Source: an uncultured Clostridia bacterium
GTDB lineage: Bacteria; Bacillota; Clostridia; RUG12999
Assembly (NCBI GenBank): GCA_934792465.1
Contig: CAKVOK010000048.1
Coordinates: forward strand, 1 to 30,596
DNA length: 30,596 nt
Direction of reading: 5' to 3'
Shown here: piece after piece, positions 24,501 through 30,596 of the stretch
Layout of the letters: every line of letters begins with the position of its first letter
Position numbering within the stretch: the stretch's first letter is position 1
Made by a program: the position numbers and the translations under genes
The notes under the pieces: model-generated
Seen by the model: the letters and a program-made list of their open reading frames with translations, nothing else
Databases searched by the model: none
Told to the model about the DNA's origin: nothing

Positions 24501-25363
24501 CCCACGATACGCTCAGCAAAAGCAAGCTTTTTGTTTACCTTGAATCTGCCCACGTGTGCCAAATCGTAACGTCTGGGGTCAAAGAACATATTATATATGA
24601 GAGTCTTTGAACTGTCTACAGTCGGCGGGTCGCCGGGGCGAACCTTTTTATATACTTCGAGAAGAGCTTCTTCTTCTGTTTTTATCGGGTCTTTTTCAAT
24701 CGTCGCAAGCAGCTTCGGGTCGTTGCCGAGAAGCGCCGTCATCTGCTCGTCCGTGCCGAATCCGAGCGCACGTATAAGCACCGTTATCGGCATTTTTCTT
24801 GTCTTATCGATTCTTACGGACATAACGTCTGCCGAATCGTTTTCATATTCGAGCCATGCGCCTCTGTTCGGGATATATGTCGAAGCAAAGAGCTTTTTGC
24901 CGGCTCTGTCGCGGTCGAAAGTATAATATATACCGGGAGAACGCACAAGCTGACTTACTATAACACGCTCCGCACCGTTAATTATAAATGTTCCCTGCGG
25001 CGTCATAAGCGGGAAATCGCCCATGAATATTTCCTGTTCTTTGATTTCGCCCGTTTCGCGGTTTACAAGACGTACCTTAACACGAAGTGCCACAGAATAT
25101 GTAGCGTCTCTCTCCTTGCATTCGGCAATCGAATACTTCGGAGCTTTGTCAAAATAGTAATCGTAAAACTCAAGCGACAGGTTGCCCGAATGGTCGTTAA
25201 TCGGGGATACGTCGTTGAAAACTTCTTTCAGACCCTCTTTCAAAAACCAATCGTAAGAATCCTTCTGAACCTCGATAAGATTCGGCATCTCTGAGATTTC
25301 ATTGATTTTTGCAAAAGTCATTCTTGTGTTTTTTCCATACTGTTTCGGCTTTGGACGTTGCAT
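21548..25363 (-). CDS. rpoB: RNA polymerase beta subunit, with acidic C-terminal tail
   Basis: 1271 residues. The rifampicin region GSSQLSQFMDQ...THKRRLSALG carries Q492, D495, H505 and S510, the wild-type residues equivalent to E. coli Q513, D516, H526 and S531, so this target should be rifampicin-sensitive. The last 93 residues or so (1179-1271) form a very acidic, low-complexity tail rich in Asp/Glu after the conserved end; such tails occur in Clostridia. GAGGTG lies 8 nt before the ATG. The promoter at 25516-25544 is immediately upstream and there is no rplJ/rplL, so rpoBC form their own unit with a leader of about 145 nt. Confidence 0.98.
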   Translation of the reverse strand: MQRPKPKQYGKNTRMTFAKINEISEMPNLIEVQKDSYDWFLKEGLKEVFNDVSPINDHSGNLSLEFYDYYFDKAPKYSIAECKERDATYSVALRVKVRLVNRETGEIKEQEIFMGDFPLMTPQGTFIINGAERVIVSQLVRSPGIYYTFDRDRAGKKLFASTYIPNRGAWLEYENDSADVMSVRIDKTRKMPITVLIRALGFGTDEQMTALLGNDPKLLATIEKDPIKTEEEALLEVYKKVRPGDPPTVDSSKTLIYNMFFDPRRYDLAHVGRFKVNKKLAFAERIVGKYLAEPAIDEITGEVLAGTSDMITEEIARDLDNSAVNSVIVKTENGEIVTVFSNNLVSLEKYTGITNEEAGVSERVYLPKLKEIMADCGDDKSALKASVVKNADVLSSKNLNLEDIMASINYFMNLEYGLGSTDDIDHLGNRRLRAVGELLQNQFRVGFARMERVVRERMIIQDLDIASPQNLINIRPVVAAIREFLGSSQLSQFMDQINPLAELTHKRRLSALGPGGLSRDRAGFEVRDVHYSHYGRMCPVETPEGPNIGLINSLATYAKINEYGFIEAPYRRIEKVLDENGKIVKMRATDDIVYMSADEENGKIVAPANIPLAEDGTLLCKKAVVRRLADIIEVDAEKIDYMDVSPRQFVSVATAMIPFLENDDANRALMGSNMQRQAVPLLKTDSPVVGTGMEYRAAKDSGTVIVAEDDGIIEKVSSSEIIMRTANDDIKTFRLTKFMRSNQGTCINQRPIVNKGDEVKKGDVIADGPSTDKGEIALGKNILIGFMTWEGYNYEDAILISEKVVRDDVFTSIHIEEYEAEARDTKLGPEDITRDIPNVGEDTLKDLDERGIIRIGAEVRPGDILVGKVTPKGETELTAEERLLRAIFGEKAREVRDTSLRVPHGEAGIIVDVKVFERSKGDEMSPGVNQLVRVYIAQKRKISVGDKMAGRHGNKGVVSRILPVEDMPFLPDGTPLEIVLNPLGVPSRMNIGQVLEVHLGLAAKALGWKIATPVFDGANEEDIEKCLEKAGYDKDGKTVLYDGRTGMPFDHRVTVGYMYMLKLAHLVDDKIHARSTGPYSLVTQQPLGGKAQFGGQRFGEMEVWALEAYGAAYTLQEILTVKSDDVVGRVKTYESIVKGDNVPKPSAPEAFKVLIKELQSLALDVRILDADRNEIELKEDEDDDLPQVNPSVLETLGSTQEQSEDMESFIMHEADEDDSFDDIGFGDDDMDSDADFSEDFNDSAFIIDDDGMDADDALSIDLDGIGTDDNY

Positions 25364-25381
25364 TAATAATCACCTCATTAC

Positions 25382-25416
25382 AGCAGATTCATATTTTAAT
25401 ATAATCTGCTTTTTTT
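25382..25416 (+). terminator. Terminator-like hairpin in the rpoB leader (plus-strand polarity)
   Basis: AGCAGATT (25382-25389) and AATCTGCT (25403-25410) are followed by a run of T to 25416, which reads as an intrinsic terminator on the plus strand. No plus-strand gene ends here. On the rpoB transcript the same hairpin, preceded by A7, sits just before the ribosome site and could influence translation, or it may stop antisense transcription of rpoB. Confidence 0.45.
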
Positions 25417-25515
25417 GTAAAAATTTCGCCTTTGCTGTTGCAATTTATAAAATATTGTGTTATACTATGTATACACTTGGTTATAGTAATTTAATATAAT
25501 ACGTGGCAATATATC

Positions 25516-25544
25516 ATTATATCATACAAACGCAAGTATGTCAA
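25516..25544 (-). promoter_or_regulatory. Perfect sigma-A promoter of rpoBC
   Basis: On the minus strand, TTGACA (25544-25539), a 17-bp spacer and TATAAT (25521-25516) are preceded by the extended -10 TGA. The 316-bp gap 25364-25679 otherwise holds only the leader and two hairpins. Confidence 0.9.
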
Positions 25545-25616
25545 CAGTGGTTTATGCCAAAATAAATGTGCATTTCACGGCATTTTTTAGTGTTTTTGTC
25601 CATATAATTTTTTTCG

Positions 25617-25650
25617 GAGCGTCCGTATTTTGCGGCTCGCTTTTTTATTT
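25617..25650 (+). terminator. Weak plus-strand terminator-like hairpin between rpoB and the MATE gene
   Basis: GCG-T-CCG and CGG-CT-CGC, with a 7-nt loop, lead into TTTTTTATTTT on the plus strand. As at 25382, no plus-strand gene ends here. On the minus strand it would follow the MATE gene but lacks a proper U-run. Confidence 0.3.
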
Positions 25651-25679
25651 TATCCAAAATATGAAATATTATACATTTC

Positions 25680-27080
25680 TCAGCTTTTCCGCAGTTTTGC
25701 CGCAACTTCTTCCTCTCGCCTCTTGAATATTCTCGGAAACGTTGTGAAAATCACCGCAGCTGTGATAAGCCCCGCAGCAAAATCCGCAATCCCCTCCGAC
25801 ATATAAACACCCTTAAATCCAAGAAAATGCGTCAGCACAAAACAAAGCGGAATCAGAATTATTACCTTTCTGGTGACCGCAAGGATAAGTGCCGACTTCG
25901 CCTGACCCAAAGCAACATTTACATTTTGCAGTGTCATTTGCACAAAAAACATAATCGAACCCATTAAGAAAAACGGTGTATACTGCTTTACGATAACCGC
26001 AACCGTGTCGCTCGCCGAAAACAGATGTGCATACATTTCCGGTATCGCAAGCGACACCGACCATACGGAAACGGCGAATATAAACGCAATGACGGTTACG
26101 CAGCCTATGCCCTTTTTCAGACGTTTTGCGTTTCCTTTGCCGTAGTTGTAGCTGACGAAAGGCTGCATACCGTCGCCCAGTCCGTTCAGCGGCAGCGATA
26201 TGAGCTGCAATGCGCTCAGCATAATCGTAAGTGCGGCGGTGTAATCCTTGTTTCCTCCCGTAGCACGGTTCAGATTAATATTAAATACAATCTGAATTGC
26301 ACATTCCGTAAGCGTCATGATGAACGGCGTAAATCCCAGAGAAACTATATCCGCAACATATTCATACAGAATTTTCATATTCTTCGTACGAAAGGAAAAC
26401 AAACTCTTTTTTGAGAAGAAAAAGCAGACAACGCATATACATGAGCAAAGCTGCGATATAACCGTCGCAAGGCTCGAACCGGCAACACCCATTTTGAATG
26501 TAAAAATAAAAAGCGGGTCGAGCACAATATTAAGCACTGCGCCGAGCAGCACGGAAATCATCGAAAAAAGCGAATATCCCTGCGTTCGTATAAAAGGATT
26601 CAGCCCCTGTGCAAGCATAACGAAAAGCGTACCGGCAGAATATATTTTCAAATATGACACGGCATACCCGACGGCACTCGGCGGACAGCCGAAAAGCAGA
26701 ATTATCGGTCTTGCAAAAACAAACGCCGCCGCTCCGAGCACGATGCCTATGCCGACGAGGAGTACAAATGCGGTATTGAAAACGACATTCGCTCTGTCAC
26801 GATTGCCCTCGCCGAGCTTTATCCCCGCTCTCGGCGCACCGCCGAGCCCTACGAGATTCGCAAATGCCTGCATTATCAGCGTTATCGGCAGCACGATCCC
26901 GAGTGCCGCCAGTGCGTCCATGCCCGTCCCCTCGATCTGCGATACATACATTCTGTCTACAATATTATATAAAAAGGTAATCAGCTGCGCCGCCACGGCA
27001 GGTATCGTCAGCCGAAAAACCAGCGGAAGAATTGCGCCCGTTCCCAATTCCTCCGTAATATCTTTTTTAATTTTTTTCAC
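25680..27080 (-). CDS. MATE family efflux transporter
   Basis: About 466 residues, a 12-helix multidrug and toxic-compound extrusion protein of the NorM/DinF/MepA group. Helix 1 follows LPLVFRLTIPAVAAQLITFLYNIVDRMYVSQI, the standard N-terminal signature; VGLGGAPRAGIKLGEGN and FVSYNYGKGN mark the two pseudo-symmetric halves. It should export cationic drugs or metabolites using a Na+ or H+ gradient. I chose GTG 27080 because a promoter (27116-27144) places the transcript start near 27109, which excludes the upstream in-frame ATGs; this start also gives normal family length. Its ribosome site (AGGG) is weak. It is divergent from the LacI-type operon, and a functional link is possible but not shown. 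Confidence 0.88.
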   Translation of the reverse strand: MKKIKKDITEELGTGAILPLVFRLTIPAVAAQLITFLYNIVDRMYVSQIEGTGMDALAALGIVLPITLIMQAFANLVGLGGAPRAGIKLGEGNRDRANVVFNTAFVLLVGIGIVLGAAAFVFARPIILLFGCPPSAVGYAVSYLKIYSAGTLFVMLAQGLNPFIRTQGYSLFSMISVLLGAVLNIVLDPLFIFTFKMGVAGSSLATVISQLCSCICVVCFFFSKKSLFSFRTKNMKILYEYVADIVSLGFTPFIMTLTECAIQIVFNINLNRATGGNKDYTAALTIMLSALQLISLPLNGLGDGMQPFVSYNYGKGNAKRLKKGIGCVTVIAFIFAVSVWSVSLAIPEMYAHLFSASDTVAVIVKQYTPFFLMGSIMFFVQMTLQNVNVALGQAKSALILAVTRKVIILIPLCFVLTHFLGFKGVYMSEGIADFAAGLITAAVIFTTFPRIFKRREEEVAAKLRKS

Positions 27081-27115
27081 GTCAATCAGCCCTATAAGTA
27101 TTTTTCTATACGGCA

Positions 27116-27144
27116 AGTATAACATAAAACATGCAAAAAAGCAA
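27116..27144 (-). promoter_or_regulatory. Probable promoter of the MATE gene
   Basis: On the minus strand, TTGCTT (27144-27139), a 17-bp spacer and TATACT (27121-27116) have the extended -10 TGT. It places the 5' end about 29 nt before the GTG start. Confidence 0.5.
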
Positions 27145-27207
27145 CCTTTATACACCGCTTTCTCACTTTTGCACAATAAAAAGTTTAAATTTTTTTCAAA
27201 ATAGCTA

Positions 27208-27236
27208 TTGACATATTAATTTAAATGTGCTAAACT
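27208..27236 (+). promoter_or_regulatory. Promoter of the lacI-type/dehydrogenase/radical SAM operon
   Basis: TTGACA (27208-27213), a 17-bp spacer and TAAACT (27231-27236) with extended -10 TGC. The start codon is 30 bp downstream. I see no clear CG-centred LacI operator, though an unusual one may overlap this site. Confidence 0.65.
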
Positions 27237-27266
27237 GGTTATGCAAGACATTGAGGAGTGATATTC

Positions 27267-28271
27267 ATGAAATATTCGCTTGCAAAGATAGCGGAGGAAC
27301 TCGGCGTAAGCAAAGCGACCGTTTCGCTTGTTCTGAACGGCAAGGCGCATCAGGCAAGAATAAGCGAGGAGCTTGAAACACGCATTAAAGAATTTTGCGG
27401 AAAAATAAATTACGTCCCGAACATTCATGCCCAGAGAATCAACAGCAGATTTGCGAAAAACTTTGGTTTTCTCTTGAACCAAGGGACGAGGGTTGACGAC
27501 GATAACCCGTTCGGCGATTACAACGTCAGCACCATTTTGGGCGGTGCGGTGCTTGCCGCCGAGAGAATAGGCTGCCGAATTTCCGTACAGCTATACAACA
27601 AGGGTATGGACGAAACGCCGGTTTTCAACTGGCTGCGCAACAACGAAATAGACGGAATCATATACTACGGGTTGGACATACCGGAGGAATGGAAAGAAAC
27701 ATTCGCAAAAGAAAAGCGGTGTATCGTCGGAATAGGCGTTGCGCCGGATAAAAATATTTCGAGCGTAAACACCGACAATTTTAAGATTTCCCATGAACTC
27801 GGAGAGTATCTCATAAAAAGAGGCAGGCGGAATTTTCTGTATCTTTCGGGAATGGGATTCGTTTCAAACGAACGGAAAGGCGGCTTTCTTGCAGCTTGCG
27901 GCGAGCACGGGATAGAATTGTCCGAAGAAAACATCATTGCTGCGGATTTCTCGGAAACCGCAGCGGAAAACGTGATTTTCGACCGTGATATGACGGGTAT
28001 TGACGCTATTGTATGCGCCAACGACGATATGGCAATCGGCGCAATGAAAGCGCTGAAACGCAGAGGGATTTCCGTTCCGAATGAAATATCCGTAAGCGGC
28101 GGCGATAACATTCTTATAGGGCAATATTTTTCGCCGTCTTTGACTACTTTCAACAATCATCAGCACGAGCTCGGCGAAACGGCGGTCGAATGCATGGCAC
28201 GAATGCTCCGTGACGGTGCTGCGGAAAACGCAGTTATTCCGAGCGAACTGATTATACGAGAATCTACATAA
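27267..28271 (+). CDS. LacI family transcriptional regulator
   Basis: 334 residues. The N-terminal LacI helix-turn-helix is YSLAKIAEELGVSKATVSLVLNG (about 3-25) with the hinge helix NYVPNIHAQRI. A periplasmic-binding-protein-like effector domain follows, ending in the usual EISVSGGDNILIGQYFSPSLTTF (G-x-D-x-x region) and TTFNNHQHELGETAVECM. The effector is normally a sugar or sugar phosphate. ATG 27267 follows GAGGAG by 8 nt; the in-frame GTG at 27258 overlaps the ribosome site. It is first in an apparent operon with the dehydrogenase and radical SAM genes (gaps 31 and 12 bp), so it probably regulates them and itself. Confidence 0.92.
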   Translation: MKYSLAKIAEELGVSKATVSLVLNGKAHQARISEELETRIKEFCGKINYVPNIHAQRINSRFAKNFGFLLNQGTRVDDDNPFGDYNVSTILGGAVLAAERIGCRISVQLYNKGMDETPVFNWLRNNEIDGIIYYGLDIPEEWKETFAKEKRCIVGIGVAPDKNISSVNTDNFKISHELGEYLIKRGRRNFLYLSGMGFVSNERKGGFLAACGEHGIELSEENIIAADFSETAAENVIFDRDMTGIDAIVCANDDMAIGAMKALKRRGISVPNEISVSGGDNILIGQYFSPSLTTFNNHQHELGETAVECMARMLRDGAAENAVIPSELIIREST

Positions 28272-28302
28272 TTCAATTAATATATAAAAAGGAGAGATAA
28301 CA

Positions 28303-29379
28303 ATGAGTTACAGTGATTACAAAACAACAAGAGCGGTAGTTATAGACAGGCCGTACAGCGCCGGTCTGCGTGAAATAAAGCTGACCGAGCCAAGGGAGGA
28401 CGCATTCATCGCAAGAACGTATTTCTCGGCTATATCCACGGGTACGGATATGAAAACCTACAAGGGTATGCAGCACCCCGAACAGTGCTGGTATCCTCTC
28501 GTGCCGGGCTACGAAACCGCAGGAGTTATCGTGGAAGCTCCGAAGCCGGGTGCGGATTTGTCACGTATTCCGGAATCGGCACGAAATCTCAAACCCGGCG
28601 ACCGTGTTATGATTAACGAATGCCGTCAGTACGGCGACGTATGCGCAGCATGGGGAGGCGGCAGCGAATACACTGTAAAAGACAGCTTCACCACAAACGA
28701 CCAATTCGATTACATGGTGAAAATCCCGGACAACGTAACATACGAACAGGCGGTTCTCGCATATCTTGCCTGCGTTCCGCTGAAAGGAATAAAAAGACTG
28801 ACATTAAGACCGAATGAAACAATAGTCGTGGTAGGCGCAGGTATGGTAGGTATTTCTGCGATACAGGAGCTTAAAATATTAGAACCGACGCTTCAGGTAA
28901 TCTGCATAGAAAGAAATGCGTTCAGGAGAGGAATTGCGGAAAATTATGCGGATATAGTAACCTCGCCGGAAAATGCGGTAAGCGTTATTTGCGATGCGAC
29001 AAACGGCAAAATGGCCGACCAGCTCATGGAATGTTCGGGAAATCCCGAAGTTGTCGGAACTCTTCATAAATATATAAAAGACGGCGGCTGGGAGGACGAC
29101 GACCGTCCGGCGCACATACATCTCCAAGGCGACTATCCGGACAGAATCATATTCGACCACTATCACCGCTGGTTCGTGAAAAATGCGACAATTACAATGA
29201 CGTGCGCTCTGCGTGCGGGCTGCAAGGAGCAGGTGCTTGAATGGATTTCCGAGGGCAAATTCGACACGTCCAAGCTGCCGTATGAGGTATGGGGCGTATC
29301 TCATGTGAAAGAAGCGTTTGAACACCAGGCAGAAGCAGGTGCGAACTGCTTCAAGATATTGCTTGACTGGAGCAAATAA
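28303..29379 (+). CDS. Medium-chain dehydrogenase/reductase family oxidoreductase lacking catalytic zinc ligands
   Basis: 358 residues. An N-terminal GroES-like fold and a Rossmann domain with VVVGAGMVGISAIQ (about 172-185) indicate NAD(P) binding. The usual zinc ligands are absent: the CGSD-type site reads STGTD, and the GHE position reads PGYETAG. The four-cysteine structural zinc loop is also missing. This pattern resembles the BchC-like and other zinc-independent MDR groups. It is probably an NAD(P)-dependent oxidoreductase on a sugar- or polyol-like substrate, judging from the LacI neighbour; the substrate is unknown. AAAGGAGAG precedes the ATG. It shares an operon with a radical SAM protein 12 bp downstream. 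Confidence 0.85.
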   Translation: MSYSDYKTTRAVVIDRPYSAGLREIKLTEPREDAFIARTYFSAISTGTDMKTYKGMQHPEQCWYPLVPGYETAGVIVEAPKPGADLSRIPESARNLKPGDRVMINECRQYGDVCAAWGGGSEYTVKDSFTTNDQFDYMVKIPDNVTYEQAVLAYLACVPLKGIKRLTLRPNETIVVVGAGMVGISAIQELKILEPTLQVICIERNAFRRGIAENYADIVTSPENAVSVICDATNGKMADQLMECSGNPEVVGTLHKYIKDGGWEDDDRPAHIHLQGDYPDRIIFDHYHRWFVKNATITMTCALRAGCKEQVLEWISEGKFDTSKLPYEVWGVSHVKEAFEHQAEAGANCFKILLDWSK

Positions 29380-29391
29380 AGGAAAATATCA

Positions 29392-30336
29392 ATGGATAAT
29401 ATAGAGCTTGTACATTTTCAGCTGACAAAAAACTGTAATTTGCGGTGCTGGTTCTGCGGACAATGGGGCAAAAAAGGATTTTTTTCCGACAGCTGCGGCG
29501 AACCCATGACGAAAGACGACTGGATTTCCGCCGCCGACCGGCTGGCAGAATTGCCGAAGCTGCCGGATATAATACTCTGGGGCGGCGAACCGCTTCTGTA
29601 TCCGCATTTCGAGGATATTGCGGTTTATCTGCGCCGAAAAGGCTTTGAACTCGGTATCGTAACGAACGGAACTATGATAGACAGGCACGCCGATATTCTG
29701 AAAAACGAATTTAAGCACATTTACGTTTCTATAGACGGCAGATGCGAAATACACGACAAAATCCGAGGAAAAGGCGTATACGACAAGGCTGCGCTGGGTC
29801 TTGAGCTGCTGTGCGGAACAAAGGCGAAAATAACGCTGATGTCTGTCGCTTCGAGGGACAATGCGGACAGGCGGACCGTGAACGAGCTTTTGAAACTGAA
29901 TTGCGATGAGATACTTTTTCAGGATATGATTGCGCTCTCTAAGAGCGAAGCGGACGATTACAAAAATATGATGTCGGCGGAATTTAACATTGATGCGGAG
30001 CATATTAATTCGTGGGTTTCGGAAGAAAAACCGCCGGAGCTGAAAAATGTGATGCGTGAGCTTTGCGCCGAATACGGCGGAAAAGTGAAATACATTTCGC
30101 ACGGCGAGGGCAGACCCTGCAAATCTCCTGAGGCACATATTCATATCGCATGGAACGGAAACGTGCTTTACTGCACGGATTTTTACGATTTTTCCGCCGG
30201 GAACGTGAAGAATGAGCCGCTCGGCAAGATATTTGAAAATGAGAAGTCGCAGAAGTTCAGAAAGATAATTGAGGAAAACAAATGTGCGACCTGCCGGCAT
30301 TGTTCGTGGCGCATGAGCGAGCATTTCGGGATATGA
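29392..30336 (+). CDS. Radical SAM protein with C-terminal SPASM/twitch-like cysteine cluster
   Basis: 314 residues. CNLRCWFC supplies C15/C19/C22 for the SAM-cleaving [4Fe-4S] cluster, and GGEP (64-67) is the SAM-binding motif. C-terminal C243, C261 and the CATCRHC group C298/C301/C304 look like a SPASM or twitch domain holding an auxiliary cluster. Such enzymes include peptide-modifying maturases, anaerobic sulfatase activators and sugar dehydrogenases such as BtrN. No sulfatase or small precursor peptide is visible next to it, while the partner gene is a dehydrogenase under a LacI regulator. A role on a carbohydrate or cyclitol is therefore a reasonable but unproven guess. AAAGGAAAA lies before the ATG. 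No clear terminator follows. Confidence 0.87.
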   Translation: MDNIELVHFQLTKNCNLRCWFCGQWGKKGFFSDSCGEPMTKDDWISAADRLAELPKLPDIILWGGEPLLYPHFEDIAVYLRRKGFELGIVTNGTMIDRHADILKNEFKHIYVSIDGRCEIHDKIRGKGVYDKAALGLELLCGTKAKITLMSVASRDNADRRTVNELLKLNCDEILFQDMIALSKSEADDYKNMMSAEFNIDAEHINSWVSEEKPPELKNVMRELCAEYGGKVKYISHGEGRPCKSPEAHIHIAWNGNVLYCTDFYDFSAGNVKNEPLGKIFENEKSQKFRKIIEENKCATCRHCSWRMSEHFGI

Positions 30337-30393
30337 GTTGACTGTTACGAGGCGGAAAATCATTGTTTCGGAAATCGACAAATGATGAAAACA

Positions 30394-30410
30394 GGCGGAT
30401 AATATCCGCC
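30394..30410. repeat. Short palindrome GGCGGATA-A-TATCCGCC
   Basis: A perfect 8-bp inverted repeat around one base, followed by CCTACAATGACGG. It looks like a dispersed intergenic palindrome. It lacks a T-run, so terminator function for the radical SAM gene is doubtful. Confidence 0.6.
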
Positions 30411-30426
30411 CCTACAATGACGGTGC

Positions 30427-30577
30427 GCCTATATGGAGTGAGTGCAGACCTACAACCCCTCAAATACTCCCTCAGTCAGCTTCGCTGACAGCTCCCTCAC
30501 CGATGGAGCCTATACGAAGCGAGTGCAGACCCAAGTAGGTGCCCTTACACAGGGGAGCCTATATGGGGTGAGCAACA
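30427..30577. repeat. REP-like repeat region at the right edge
   Basis: GCCTATA(T/C)G...GYGAG recurs near 30427, 30508 and 30557. Between them lie ACAACCCCTC (30452), the hairpin GTCAGC-TTC-GCTGAC (30475-30489) and ACACAGGGGAGCC (30547-30559), which link it to the tandem units at 10446-10599. No gene is seen from 30337 to the end. Confidence 0.6.
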
Positions 30578-30596
30578 CAACAAACACACGGAAAGG

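Noticed and set aside
27230..27250. LacI operator overlapping the -10 region
   Set aside because: No convincing CG-centred palindrome of the usual LacI type could be read. The few partial symmetries are too weak to report as a site.

Overview
The window looks like chromosome from a low-to-mid GC Clostridia (Firmicutes), plausibly a gut commensal. Supporting signs are the Clostridia-type RpoB with an acidic tail, an S12 of about 138 residues, the cdaA-cdaR pair, strong GGAGG ribosome sites, TTG and GTG starts on core genes, and REP-like palindromic repeats in the spacers. I cannot place it to genus.

Layout. Positions 1-433 hold a truncated, frameshifted remnant of an apparent surface protein, then a terminator. 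Positions 485-2560 hold a tyrosine recombinase, a 278-bp spacer flanked by a perfect 20-bp inverted repeat, and a lone SAM methyltransferase. The spacer carries a fully consensus extended -10 promoter that points away from the methyltransferase. This has the architecture of a phase-variable promoter switch read in its OFF state, and it is the most exciting feature of the window. A shared carbohydrate-ABC ATPase follows (2683-3786, minus). Next comes a minus-strand operon of DUF1015, cdaA (c-di-AMP cyclase), cdaR and tex (9166 down to 3901), then trpS and a PLP aminotransferase.

The spacers around trpS and the aminotransferase are full of repeats. There is a tandem pair of 75-bp REP-like units. 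There is a cluster of eight AGCTAAATT 9-mers (four forward, four reverse) separated by mini-hairpins. There is also a 2.7-copy tandem array of a 199-bp unit carrying four hairpins with compensatory changes; a perfect sigma-A promoter fires into it from its right edge. One hairpin module of that array also lies inside the invertible segment.

Positions 12837-25363 are the RNA polymerase and translation cluster on the minus strand: rpoB-rpoC, then rpsL-rpsG-fusA-tuf with its own promoter and a UUCG-loop terminator after tuf. No rplJ/rplL lies upstream of rpoB. RpoC carries an insertion of roughly 115-125 residues that seems built from repeats of a neighbouring native motif. A MATE exporter (minus) is divergent from a plus-strand operon of a LacI regulator, a zinc-less medium-chain dehydrogenase and a radical SAM protein with a C-terminal cysteine cluster. 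That operon looks like an uncharacterised, sugar-responsive redox module. The window ends in more REP-like repeats.
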